Assembly: GCA_947448105.1 (NCBI GenBank)
Contig: CANFNE010000002.1
Coordinates: 1-35,887 of the forward strand
Direction of reading: 5' to 3'
From: Burkholderiales bacterium
GTDB lineage: Bacteria; Pseudomonadota; Gammaproteobacteria; Burkholderiales; Burkholderiaceae_C
Length of the DNA: 35,887 nt
Shown piece by piece: positions 14,442 through 23,839 of this stretch. Below the pieces are notes generated by a model. The model ran no database searches. It saw only the letters and a list, made by a program, of their open reading frames with translations, and was not told the origin of the DNA. The translations under genes were made by a program, and so were the position numbers. Numbering within the stretch: position 1 is the first letter of the stretch; each line of letters opens with the position of its first letter.

Positions 14442-15224
14442 ATGTCTGTTCGCACTCCCCAGAGCTCGCCGTGCGCATGGCGGCTGTTGCTCGCGTTTGC
14501 GGGCCTGGTCGCCACACTACTGGCGGGCTGCGCCGCGCCGCAGGCCCCAGTGACCGCCACGCGGGCGCCAAGCCAAGGCGCTATGCGCTGGAGCACGCCC
14601 CAGCAGGCCGCCTGGCAAGAGATTCAGCTGCCCGGCAAAACGCCCACCGTGTACCGCCTTGACGACCATGCGCCCAGCGGCGCACGGGGCCAGCAGCTCG
14701 CGCTCAAGGCCGACGCCCAGTCGTCGGCCAGCATGCTGCGCGCGCCGGTGCGTATTGAACCCGAGGCGCTTGGGCAGGTCGACTTTTCCTGGTTGGTACC
14801 CCAGCTCATCGCCAACGCCGACATGGCCCAGCGCGATCTGGACGACTCGCCAGTGCGCCTGATCCTGGCTTTTGAGGGCGACCGCAGCAAGTTTTCCGCC
14901 AAAGACGCCATGGTCAACGAACTCGCGCGGCTGCTCACCGGCGAGGAAATGCCCTACGCCACCCTGATGTACGTTTGGTGCAACCAGCGTCCCGTGGGCA
15001 GCGTCATCCACAGCCCGCGCACCGACCGCATCCGCAAAATCGTGGTGGAGTCGGGGGCCCAGGGTCTCAAGCAGTGGCGCAACTACGAGCGCGACATCCG
15101 GGCCGACTACCTGCGCGCCTTTGGCGAGGCGCCCGGCGCGCTGGTGGCCATTGGCCTGATGAGCGACAGCGACAACACCCACAGCAATGCTGTGGCTTGG
15201 TACGGCCCGATCGCCCTGCGCTGA
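14442..15224 (+). CDS. DUF3047 lipoprotein
   Basis: 260 residues from ATG 14442. A basic N terminus is followed by a hydrophobic stretch and lipobox LAGC (Cys30), so it should be lipidated and membrane-anchored. The rest matches the DUF3047 pattern: a central VDFSWLVPQLIANADMAQRD block, PVRLILAFEGDRSKF, PYATLMYVWCNQRPVG, RIRKIVVESG, and a C-terminal DNTHSNAVAWYGPIAL. DUF3047 proteins have no established function. TTG 14412 is a possible but less likely start. A weak promoter candidate (TTGCTT 14331, TAAATT 14353, 16-bp spacer) lies upstream. It stands alone on the plus strand ahead of gcdH (gap 89 bp). Confidence 0.82.
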   Translation: MSVRTPQSSPCAWRLLLAFAGLVATLLAGCAAPQAPVTATRAPSQGAMRWSTPQQAAWQEIQLPGKTPTVYRLDDHAPSGARGQQLALKADAQSSASMLRAPVRIEPEALGQVDFSWLVPQLIANADMAQRDLDDSPVRLILAFEGDRSKFSAKDAMVNELARLLTGEEMPYATLMYVWCNQRPVGSVIHSPRTDRIRKIVVESGAQGLKQWRNYERDIRADYLRAFGEAPGALVAIGLMSDSDNTHSNAVAWYGPIALR

Positions 15225-15313
15225 GCCGCGTGCACGGGAATCTGCCCCGGGATGCGAGCCGCCCGGGCCCAAGGGCTACCATTGGGGTTTACTGCAATCT
15301 GGAGACCCGCCCC

Positions 15314-16510
15314 ATGGCCCACGCCGCATTCAACTGGCAAGACCCGTTCTTGCTCGACGCCCAACTCACCGACGAGGAACGCATGGTGCGCGACGCCGCT
15401 GCCGCCTATTGCCAAGACAAACTGCTGCCGCGCGTGACGCTGGCTTTTCGTGACGGCACCACCGACCCGGCGATTTTTCGCGAGATGGGCGAACTCGGCC
15501 TCTTGGGCCCCACCATCCCCGAAGCCTACGGCGGCCCGGCGCTCAACTATGTGAGCTATGGCCTGATCGCCCGGGAGGTGGAACGCGTAGACAGCGGCTA
15601 CCGCTCCATGATGAGCGTGCAAAGCAGCCTGGTGATGGTGCCAATTTTTGAGTTCGGCACCGAAAGCCAGCGCCAGAAGTTCCTACCCAAGCTGGCCAGC
15701 GGCGAGTGGATCGGCTGCTTCGGCCTGACCGAGCCCGACCACGGCTCCGACCCCGCCTCCATGGCCACGCGTGCCCAGAAAGTGCCCGGCGGCTACAAAT
15801 TGAGCGGCTCCAAGATGTGGATCAGCAACAGCCCGATTGCCGACGTGTTCGTGGTCTGGGCCAAGGAAGTGTCCGAGAGCGGCGCGGTGGGCCCGATTCG
15901 CGGCTTTATTCTGGAAAAAGCCATGGCCGGTTTGAGCGCCCCGGCCATCCACAGCAAGGTGGGCCTGCGCGCCAGCATTACCGGCGAAATCGTGATGGAC
16001 GGCGTGTTTTGCCCGGAAGAAAACGCGTTTCCTGAAGTGCAAGGCCTCAAAGGCCCGTTCACGTGTCTGAACAGCGCGCGCTACGGCATCGCCTGGGGCG
16101 CATTGGGTGCTGCCGAAGACTGCTGGATGCGCGCGCGCCAGTACACGCTGGACCGCAAACAGTTTGGCCGCCCCCTGGCCGCCAACCAGCTGATCCAGAA
16201 AAAACTGGCCGACATGCAAACCGAAATCGCGCTGGGCCTGCAAGGCTGCCTGCGCCTGGGCCGCATGAAGGACGAAGGCACGGCGTCGGTCGAGATCACC
16301 TCCATCCTCAAGCGTAATTCCTGCGGCAAGTCGCTCGACATCGCCCGCATGGCGCGCGACATGATGGGCGGCAACGGCATCAGCGACGAGTTTGGCGTGG
16401 CGCGCCACCTGGTGAACCTGGAAGTGGTCAACACCTACGAAGGCACGCACGACATCCACGCGCTGATTTTGGGCCGGGCCATGACGGGTATTGCGGCGTT
16501 TGCCAACTAG
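15314..16510 (+). CDS. gcdH: Glutaryl-CoA dehydrogenase
   Basis: 398-residue FAD-dependent acyl-CoA dehydrogenase that oxidises and decarboxylates glutaryl-CoA to crotonyl-CoA in lysine, tryptophan and aromatic acid breakdown. Diagnostic parts: YRSMMSVQSSLVMVPI (the Arg of this block binds the glutaryl carboxylate in the family), GCFGLTEPDHGSDP, and the C-terminal NTYEGTHDIHALILGRAMTG with catalytic Glu376. GGAG lies upstream of ATG 15314. The frame is open further upstream, but those codons overlap the lipoprotein gene. A CaiB-type CoA-transferase follows after one small gene, consistent with a two-step glutarate activation and oxidation unit. Confidence 0.94.
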   Translation: MAHAAFNWQDPFLLDAQLTDEERMVRDAAAAYCQDKLLPRVTLAFRDGTTDPAIFREMGELGLLGPTIPEAYGGPALNYVSYGLIAREVERVDSGYRSMMSVQSSLVMVPIFEFGTESQRQKFLPKLASGEWIGCFGLTEPDHGSDPASMATRAQKVPGGYKLSGSKMWISNSPIADVFVVWAKEVSESGAVGPIRGFILEKAMAGLSAPAIHSKVGLRASITGEIVMDGVFCPEENAFPEVQGLKGPFTCLNSARYGIAWGALGAAEDCWMRARQYTLDRKQFGRPLAANQLIQKKLADMQTEIALGLQGCLRLGRMKDEGTASVEITSILKRNSCGKSLDIARMARDMMGGNGISDEFGVARHLVNLEVVNTYEGTHDIHALILGRAMTGIAAFAN

Positions 16511-16516
16511 GCGCAC

Positions 16517-16939
16517 ATGCGGCGCGCATTGACCGGCTTGGCCAAACCGCTACTGGGTCGGATGGCCATGGGCCTGTCCATCGGACTGCTCGCCCACCCC
16601 GGCGTGGCCCAACTTGCGGAGTCACCCGACTCGGGGCTGTGCCGCAGCCTGTGCGCCAGCGAAAAACAGCAATGCCGTGCCAGCGGGGGCGCAGCAGATG
16701 CCGCATCCACCGCCGGGGCAGTGGGGCTGTTGGGCTTGATGATCGGTCAGCCCAAAGCCTTTGCAGGCACCGAGGCCACCGACGCCAAGCGGGACATGCG
16801 CGAATTGCTCGACTCCAAGCAGCGTGCGGCAGACGACGCCAAACGCGTCCGGGGCGAATCCGACGACAAATGCAACAGCGCCTACATGCAGTGCCTGGGC
16901 GCCTGTTTGCCCGACGCACCGAACACCACGAACCCATAA
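16517..16939 (+). CDS. Small secreted cysteine-rich protein, function unknown
   Basis: 140 residues, not recognised. An N-terminal signal peptide (RR.., hydrophobic to about residue 31, cleavage near GVAQ) predicts export. Six cysteines occur in mirror-image spacing: Cys42-X3-Cys46-X6-Cys53 and Cys119-X6-Cys126-X3-Cys130. This suggests two antiparallel helices stapled by disulfides, like CX3C or CX9C hairpin proteins. Between them lie a short hydrophobic stretch (AVGLLGLMIG, 68-77) and a charged helix (KRDMRELLDSKQRAADDAKR). It starts 6 bp after the gcdH stop and ends 7 bp before the CoA-transferase start, so it is in that operon. A role in glutarate use is unproven. Confidence 0.72.
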   Translation: MRRALTGLAKPLLGRMAMGLSIGLLAHPGVAQLAESPDSGLCRSLCASEKQQCRASGGAADAASTAGAVGLLGLMIGQPKAFAGTEATDAKRDMRELLDSKQRAADDAKRVRGESDDKCNSAYMQCLGACLPDAPNTTNP

Positions 16940-16946
16940 GCAAACC

Positions 16947-18200
16947 ATGACCACGCCCCAAGCCGCCTTGCCCCACCTTAAAGTGCTCGATCTCTCCCGC
17001 GTGCTGGCGGGGCCGTGGTGCACGCAGATGCTGGCGGATCTGGGCGCAGATGTGGTCAAGGTCGAACGCCCGGGCGCCGGTGACGACACCCGCCACTGGG
17101 GCCCGCCCTTTCTTCGAGACGCCCAGGGCCACGACACCACACACGCCAGCTACTACGCCGCCTGCAACCGCAACAAACGCTCCATCGCCATTGACATCGC
17201 CCATCCTGAAGGCCAGGCGCTGATCCGGCAGATGGCGCTGGGCAGCGACATCTTGGTGGAAAACTTCAAAGTCGGCGGGCTGGCAAATTACGGGCTGGAC
17301 TACGCCAGCCTGCATGCGCTGAACCCGCGCCTGATTTACTGCTCGGTGACCGGCTTTGGGCAAGACGGGCCGTATGCCGAACGCGCCGGCTATGACCTCA
17401 TGGTCCAGGCCATGAGCGGCATGATGAGCATCACCGGAAAAACCGAGGGCACACCCGGGGGCACGCCGCAGCGCGTGGGCGTGGCGCTGACCGATGTGTT
17501 TACCGGGGTCTACGCCTGCAGCGCGATCTTGGCCGCGGTGGAGGTGCGCCACCGTACCGGCGTGGGCCAGCACATTGACATGAGCCTGCTCGACGTGGGC
17601 ATGGCAATTTTGGCCAACCAGGCCGCTGGTTTTTTGAACACCGGTGCCAACCCCGTGCGCCAGGGTAACAGCCACCCCAGCCTGGTGCCCTACCAGGACT
17701 TTGCCACCGCCGACGGCGCCATGCTGCTGGCCGTGGGCAACGACGGCCAGTTCGCCCGCTTTGCCCAGGCCGCCGAGCAGCCCCACTGGAGCGCCGACCT
17801 GCGCTTTGCCACCAACACCGACCGCGTGCGCCACCGTGACGCCCTGATTCCACTGATCGAGGCTGAAACCCGCAAGCGCACCACGGCGCAATGGGTGGCC
17901 CTGCTAGAGCACCGCGCCGTGCCCTGCGGCCCTATCAATACCGTGGCCCAGGCGTTTGACGACGCCCAGGTGCAAGCGCGCCATTTGGTGGTGCACCAGC
18001 CGGTAGCGAGCGCCGTGGCGGCACAAACCGGCGTGGCGTCCATCGCTTCGGTGGCCAGTCCGCTGCGCCTGCAAGACACGCCCCCGGTGCTGCACCGCGC
18101 CCCGCCCGCGCTGGGCGAGCACACCGATGAAGTGCTGGCAGAGCTGGGATTGGACCCAGCAGCGCTGCAGCGCTTGCGCGCCACGGGTATTGTTGGGTAA
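16947..18200 (+). CDS. CaiB/BaiF family CoA-transferase, probable succinyl-CoA:glutarate CoA-transferase
   Basis: 417-residue class III CoA-transferase. The start LKVLDLSRVLAGPWCTQMLADLGADVVKVERPG is the family signature. Asp183 in VALTDVFTGVY lines up with the catalytic Asp that forms the acyl-anhydride intermediate. VGQHIDMSLLDVGMA and GGTPQRVGVA are also typical. Linkage to gcdH in the same operon suggests that it activates glutarate to glutaryl-CoA using succinyl-CoA; this is inferred from context. ATG 16947 begins ahead of the conserved N-terminal motif; only a weak ribosome binding site (AAGC) is visible. Confidence 0.92.
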   Translation: MTTPQAALPHLKVLDLSRVLAGPWCTQMLADLGADVVKVERPGAGDDTRHWGPPFLRDAQGHDTTHASYYAACNRNKRSIAIDIAHPEGQALIRQMALGSDILVENFKVGGLANYGLDYASLHALNPRLIYCSVTGFGQDGPYAERAGYDLMVQAMSGMMSITGKTEGTPGGTPQRVGVALTDVFTGVYACSAILAAVEVRHRTGVGQHIDMSLLDVGMAILANQAAGFLNTGANPVRQGNSHPSLVPYQDFATADGAMLLAVGNDGQFARFAQAAEQPHWSADLRFATNTDRVRHRDALIPLIEAETRKRTTAQWVALLEHRAVPCGPINTVAQAFDDAQVQARHLVVHQPVASAVAAQTGVASIASVASPLRLQDTPPVLHRAPPALGEHTDEVLAELGLDPAALQRLRATGIVG

Positions 18201-18204
18201 GATT

Positions 18205-18224
18205 CTTACTGCACACAGTAAGGA
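18205..18224 (+). promoter_or_regulatory. Inverted repeat overlapping the antitoxin ribosome binding site
   Basis: A perfect 7-bp inverted repeat, CTTACTG (18205-18211) and CAGTAAG (18216-18222), with a CACA spacer. Its right arm runs into the AAGGA ribosome binding site (18220-18224) of the AbrB-type antitoxin. As DNA it is a candidate operator for autoregulation; as RNA it would be a hairpin that partly hides the ribosome binding site. Confidence 0.55.
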
Positions 18225-18229
18225 TTCCC

Positions 18230-18469
18230 ATGAAAATCACCAGCAAAGGCCAGGTCACCATTCCGCAGTCGGTGCGCGAACAAGCCGGTTTGCACCCGCA
18301 CAGCGAGGTGGAGTTTGAGGTGCGCGACAACGGCGACGTGGTGATCCGCGCCGTGACAGCCCCGGCCACCAGCGCGCGCAGCGCCTTTGAGCGCGTGCGC
18401 GGCAGCGCCAACGCAGCGCAGTTCAAGGGCATGGGCACCGACGAGTTCATGGCTTTTTTGCGCAGCTAG
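18230..18469 (+). CDS. AbrB/MazE-type (SpoVT-AbrB domain) antitoxin
   Basis: 79-residue protein. Residues 1-45 have the swapped-hairpin AbrB DNA-binding pattern: MKITSKGQVTIPQSVREQAGL followed by a charged strand and GDVVIRAV. The C-terminal tail (46-79), ending in GMGTDEFMAFLRS, is the likely toxin-binding segment. AAGGA precedes ATG 18230 by five bases. Its stop codon TAG directly abuts the ATG of the downstream PIN toxin. It is 29 bp downstream of the CoA-transferase and has a palindrome over its ribosome binding site, suggesting autoregulation. Confidence 0.88.
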   Translation: MKITSKGQVTIPQSVREQAGLHPHSEVEFEVRDNGDVVIRAVTAPATSARSAFERVRGSANAAQFKGMGTDEFMAFLRS

Positions 18470-18958
18470 ATGGCCACGCTCCCCGCATCGGCAGTTTCCA
18501 TGGCGCCTGGGGTGCGCGAGCCGGACGCGCGCTATCTTGTGGGCGCGTTGCCGCGCGGCACCCTGGTGGACAGCTGCGTGCTGATCGACGTGCTGGCCGA
18601 TGATCCCGCCTGGGCCGAGTGGTCGCTCGACCAGTTAGAACGCTGCGCAGCACTTGGCCCCCTGCTGATCAACCCGCTGGTACTGGCTGAGGTCAGCCCG
18701 CGCTTTGAACGGGCGAGCGACTTGGAGGTGGCGCTCGCCAGTCTGCCGCTGGTCAAAGCCGCCCTGCCCTGGGACGCGGCGTTTTTGGCCGGCCAGGCTT
18801 TCAAGGTTTACCGCCAGTCCTCTGGACTGAAAACCTCACCCATGCCGGATTTTTATATTGGCGCCCATGCGCTGGTGGCGCAGTTGCAGCTGCTTACGCG
18901 CGACGCGGCGCGCTACCGCAGCTACTTTCCTACGCTGGCGCTGGTAGCGCCGGTCTGA
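18470..18958 (+). CDS. PIN-domain toxin (VapC family)
   Basis: 162-residue PIN-domain ribonuclease toxin paired with the AbrB-type antitoxin (VapBC-like). Acidic site residues: Asp34 in TLVDSCVLID, Glu74 in VLAEVSPRF, Asp127 in MPDFYIGAHA and Asp145 in LTRDAARYRSYF; the set is complete. About 30 residues precede the PIN fold, longer than usual; ATG 18500 would be an alternative start, but the coupled ATG at 18470 right after the antitoxin stop is preferred. It is convergent with uup, 15 bp apart. It is unrelated in detail to the PIN toxin at 2280. Confidence 0.87.
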   Translation: MATLPASAVSMAPGVREPDARYLVGALPRGTLVDSCVLIDVLADDPAWAEWSLDQLERCAALGPLLINPLVLAEVSPRFERASDLEVALASLPLVKAALPWDAAFLAGQAFKVYRQSSGLKTSPMPDFYIGAHALVAQLQLLTRDAARYRSYFPTLALVAPV

Positions 18959-18973
18959 GCCTAAGCCCCGGCC

Positions 18974-20932
<1,959 letters not shown>

Positions 20933-20942
20933 GTGGCGCGGA

Positions 20943-21488
20943 TTATCCCCCGCGCAGGCGTGCGTCCAATGACAACAGGGCTTTGGACGCGTACAAAACC
21001 AAGATGGCACCCAACATGTCGCCACTGAACATCACCAAGACGCTACTCAGTGGATGGTCGCTTGCGCCCTGCCAGGCGTACCAGCTCTGGTGCAAGCCCG
21101 CGCTCAGGGCGGAAAAAATCAGGGTAATGCGCAGCAAACCAAGGCCAGTTAGCGCGTGCAGGTTGACATCGAGATCAGTCAGCCGAAGACACATCTGGCG
21201 CGCCAGCAAGGGCGCCAGTCCGGAAATGCAAGCCGCTACGCCCACGGTGACCGGGTCGGTGAGCCGCGTGTCGTGGAAGGCCAGCATCAAAGAGCCCAGC
21301 ACAATGCCCAGTGCGCCCCACTTGTCAAACAGCAGCACAGCCACCAAGCGCAAGCCGCTGGGCAAAAATACCCAAGCGACCCCGGCGGAGAAATCCAATA
21401 CGGAGAAGAGGAAGTCGTTGAGAAGAAACAGCGCCACATAAAAAAGCGCTGTCACCCCCACAACCAGAGTTGCACTCTGAACATGCAT
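20943..21488 (-). CDS. MASE1-like integral membrane protein
   Basis: 181 residues, almost all membrane-embedded, with about five hydrophobic helices. The segment SAGVAWVFLPSGLRLVAVLLFDKWGALGIVLGS resembles the core of MASE1 sensor domains, which normally sit in front of GGDEF or histidine kinase domains; here the protein ends after the membrane part. No output domain and no signal peptide separate from helix 1 are seen. A clear ribosome binding site is lacking before ATG 21488. It lies 10 bp upstream of uup and 89 bp downstream of the winged-helix regulator, all on one strand. Function unknown; the MASE1 resemblance is moderate. Confidence 0.65.
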   Translation of the reverse strand: MHVQSATLVVGVTALFYVALFLLNDFLFSVLDFSAGVAWVFLPSGLRLVAVLLFDKWGALGIVLGSLMLAFHDTRLTDPVTVGVAACISGLAPLLARQMCLRLTDLDVNLHALTGLGLLRITLIFSALSAGLHQSWYAWQGASDHPLSSVLVMFSGDMLGAILVLYASKALLSLDARLRGG

Positions 21489-21563
21489 ACGCGGCCCACT
21501 TTAAAAAAATTCAAACGCCTATCGCACAGTGACAAGCGCTTGAACGGCCCGCGCAGCCGCCCA

Positions 21564-21579
21564 GAGTCGCAAACGACTC
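21564..21579 (-). terminator. Stem-loop at the end of the winged-helix regulator gene
   Basis: A perfect 6-bp stem GAGTCG/CGACTC with a 4-base loop that overlaps the stop codon of the regulator. There is no T-run after it on the minus strand, so it may be a weak terminator or an mRNA 3'-end structure rather than a full terminator. Confidence 0.3.
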
Positions 21580-21943
21580 AGGCGCCTTGGTGGGCCTTTT
21601 CCATACACTGGCCCAGTTGCGCAAAGTACTGCTGTGTTGCTTTGGTAGGCACAACGTACTTTACCCGGTTGTCATGGGCATCAAGGTTCAGGTCGATCAT
21701 GCCTTTTTTGCGCAGCATCTTGAGACGGCGGTGCGCCGTAGTGGTGGAGATTTCAGGCAGCATCACCATGGCTTCGAGCACGGTGATTTGCTTGTCCTCG
21801 TGCCACGCAGCGGCGAACGTATTGAGCATGCGCGACTCCACCGCGTCCAGACTGGGAAAACTCGGCAAGCTACGTACCGCCTGAACCAGGTTCAGGTACT
21901 TGGTGTACATCTGCGAGAAGTTTGCAACTTTGGTCTTAGTCAT
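21578..21943 (-). CDS. Small winged-helix (MarR-like) transcriptional regulator
   Basis: 121 residues from ATG 21943, with a GGAAAA element upstream; a longer start at 22003 would add an unconvincing 20-residue tail. Residues about 46-105 form a winged helix: AAWHEDKQITVLEAMVMLPEISTTTAHRRLKMLRKKGMIDL is a helix-turn-helix, followed by the wing DAHDNRVKYVVPT. The N-terminal part is helical and may dimerise. No ligand domain is seen. It is the first gene before the MASE1-like protein and uup. Its upstream region is unusually AT-rich with phased T-tracts, which suggests a curved, possibly strong or silenced promoter. Confidence 0.75.
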   Translation of the reverse strand: MTKTKVANFSQMYTKYLNLVQAVRSLPSFPSLDAVESRMLNTFAAAWHEDKQITVLEAMVMLPEISTTTAHRRLKMLRKKGMIDLNLDAHDNRVKYVVPTKATQQYFAQLGQCMEKAHQGA

Positions 21944-21976
21944 AATTTTTTCCAACGAATTTAAGTGTTTATTTGA

Positions 21977-22111
21977 TTTTTCAGGTCTTTTGCCTGTTGA
22001 CACTATTTTCTACTCTTTTTATCAGTTTTGTCTACCCTTTTCGTATTTTTTACGTTTTTCGTTATAAAAATGTTGCAGTTAACTTAATCCACAACTGTTA
22101 GTGATTGTTAG
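21977..22111. promoter_or_regulatory. AT-rich, probably curved promoter region with phased T-tracts
   Basis: T-tracts of four to six bases start near 21977, 21988, 22006, 22016, 22026, 22038, 22046 and 22055, with an A-tract at 22066. The mean spacing is about one helical turn, so this DNA should be intrinsically bent. A direct repeat TGTTAG at 22096-22101 and 22106-22111 is again one turn apart. The region lies upstream of the winged-helix regulator (minus strand) and downstream of mmsA. In a high-GC genome such AT-rich curved DNA often marks H-NS-type (e.g. MvaT/Bv3F/H-NS) binding or an UP-element promoter. Confidence 0.5.
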
Positions 22112-22119
22112 GGTTGTCT

Positions 22120-23625
22120 TTACTTGCTGCTAGGGAAGCTGAACATGGTGCCTTCACGCACCCCGGCCGAGGGCCAGCGTTGGGTGATGGTCTTGCGTTT
22201 GGTGTAAAAACGCGCCGCGTCCGGGCCATAGGCGTGCAGGTCGCCAAACAGGCTGCGCTTCCAGCCGCCAAACGAGTGGTAGGCCACGGGCACGGGCAGG
22301 GGCACATTCACACCCACCATGCCAACCAGAATGTTGTCGGTGAAGTAACGCGCGGCTTCGCCGTCACGGGTGAAGATGCAGGTGCCGTTGCCATATTCGT
22401 GGGCATCGATCAAGTCCATGGCTTCTTGCAGCGTCTTGACACGTACCACGCCCAGCACGGGGCCAAAAATCTCTTCTTGGTAAATCGCCATGCCGGGTTT
22501 GACGTTGTCAAACAGGCAGGGGCCCAAAAAGTAGCCTTCTTCATGGCCGGCCACCACCACGTTGCGCCCGTCCACCAGCAGCGTTGCGCCTTCCGCCACG
22601 CCCTGGTCCACATAGCCACGCACTTTTTCGAAATGCGGCTTGGTGACCAGCGGGCCCATGTCGCTCTGGGCGTCCGTACCGGGGCCCACTTTCATCTTGG
22701 CAATTTCGATCTTCAGGCCGGCAATCACGGCGTCGGCAGTGTCATCGCCCACCGCCACCACCAGCGGAATCGCCATGCAGCGCTCGCCGCAGGAGCCGTA
22801 GGCCGCACCCATCAGGGCGTTGACCGCGTTGGCCACATCGGCGTCGGGCATGACCACAGCGTGGTTCTTGGCGCCGCCCAGGGCTTGCACGCGCTTGCCG
22901 TGGGCGCAGCCGGTGGAGTAGATGTATTCGGCAATGGGCGTAGAGCCCACAAAGCTGATCGCCTTGACCAGCGGGTGCGTCAGCAGCGTGTCCACCGCTT
23001 CCTTGTCGCCGTTGACCACGTTGAGCACGCCCGGTGGCAGACCGGCTTCGAGCGCCAGTTCGGCAATGCGCAGGGTGCTCGACGGGTCGCGCTCCGAGGG
23101 CTTCAAGATGAAGCAGTTGCCGCAGGCCACCGCCATGGGCCACATCCACAAGGGCACCATGGCGGGGAAGTTGAAAGGCGTAATGCCGGCGGTCACGCCC
23201 AGGGCCTGGAATTCGCTCCACGAGTCGATGGCGGGGCCGACGTTTTTGCTGTGCTCACCCTTGAGCAGCTCGGGGGCATAACTGGCGTATTCCACGTTTT
23301 CAATGCCGCGCTGCAGCTCGCCCATGGCGTCGCTCATGACCTTGCCGTGTTCGGCAGTGATCATGGCGCAGATCTCATCGGCGTGCGCCTCGAGCAGAAC
23401 CTTGAGGTTGCCCATGACACGTGCGCGCTTGAGCGGCGGGGTATTGCGCCAGGCGGGGAAAGCAGCTTGCGCGTTGGCAATGGCCTGCTCCACCGTGGCC
23501 TGGTCGGCCAGCAGCACGCGCTTTTCGGCTTTGCCAGTGGCGGGGTTGAAAACGTCGGCCTGGCGGCTGCCGCCTTGGGTCAATTTGCCGCCAATGAGGT
23601 GGCCGATGGTGGGAAGTGTGGACAT
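22120..23625 (-). CDS. mmsA: CoA-acylating methylmalonate-/malonate-semialdehyde dehydrogenase
   Basis: 501-residue NAD-dependent aldehyde dehydrogenase that turns (methyl)malonate semialdehyde into propionyl- or acetyl-CoA with CO2 release. Seen: GVTAGITPFNFPAMVPLWMWPMA, FVGSTPIAEYIY, and the active-site block GSCGERCMA with catalytic Cys283. The usual general-base Glu of aldehyde dehydrogenases is replaced by Asn254 in GGAKNH, a hallmark of the CoA-dependent MMSDH class. ATG 23625 starts at MSTLPTIGHLIGGK; no strong ribosome binding site is visible. It follows an omega-amino acid aminotransferase gene on the same strand (gap 214 bp), consistent with beta-alanine or related degradation. Confidence 0.93.
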   Translation of the reverse strand: MSTLPTIGHLIGGKLTQGGSRQADVFNPATGKAEKRVLLADQATVEQAIANAQAAFPAWRNTPPLKRARVMGNLKVLLEAHADEICAMITAEHGKVMSDAMGELQRGIENVEYASYAPELLKGEHSKNVGPAIDSWSEFQALGVTAGITPFNFPAMVPLWMWPMAVACGNCFILKPSERDPSSTLRIAELALEAGLPPGVLNVVNGDKEAVDTLLTHPLVKAISFVGSTPIAEYIYSTGCAHGKRVQALGGAKNHAVVMPDADVANAVNALMGAAYGSCGERCMAIPLVVAVGDDTADAVIAGLKIEIAKMKVGPGTDAQSDMGPLVTKPHFEKVRGYVDQGVAEGATLLVDGRNVVVAGHEEGYFLGPCLFDNVKPGMAIYQEEIFGPVLGVVRVKTLQEAMDLIDAHEYGNGTCIFTRDGEAARYFTDNILVGMVGVNVPLPVPVAYHSFGGWKRSLFGDLHAYGPDAARFYTKRKTITQRWPSAGVREGTMFSFPSSK

Positions 23626-23652
23626 GGGTGGCTTGTTTAGGTTAGAAAAAAT

Positions 23653-23673
23653 GGTTAATTTGACGAATTTACC
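23653..23673 (-). promoter_or_regulatory. Imperfect palindrome upstream of mmsA
   Basis: GGTTAATT (23653-23660) and AATTTACC (23666-23673) form an 8-bp inverted repeat with one mismatch around TGACG, 27 bp upstream of the mmsA start. The size and symmetry suit a dimeric regulator such as LysR or GntR. The AT-rich composition stands out from its surroundings. Confidence 0.45.
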
Positions 23674-23743
23674 AGGATGACCCGGCGCAGGGCGCAAGCG
23701 CTGAGCTTAGCTTTGCGGGCACGCCAGGCTCGTGCTGGGGCAC

Positions 23744-23760
23744 CGTGAAAAAAATTCACG
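23744..23760 (-). other. Hairpin between aminotransferase and mmsA
   Basis: CGTGAA (23744-23749) and TTCACG (23755-23760) surround a 5-base A-loop (T-loop on the transcribed strand). The stem can extend outward to GGCAC/GTGCC with one bulged base. It lies 79 bp after the aminotransferase stop on the minus strand and may be a terminator-like 3' structure or an operator. Confidence 0.4.
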
Positions 23761-23839
23761 TGCCGCCCGCAATCTTCGATCCGCGCTGCGTCCGGCTCCA
23801 TGCGCCGCCCCGGCGCACAGCGCAGCCGCAGCAACAGCG

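Noticed and set aside
14975..15313. N-terminal extension of gcdH back to 14975
   Set aside because: The additional codons lie within the lipoprotein gene in another frame and are not part of acyl-CoA dehydrogenases; ATG 15314 has GGAG upstream.
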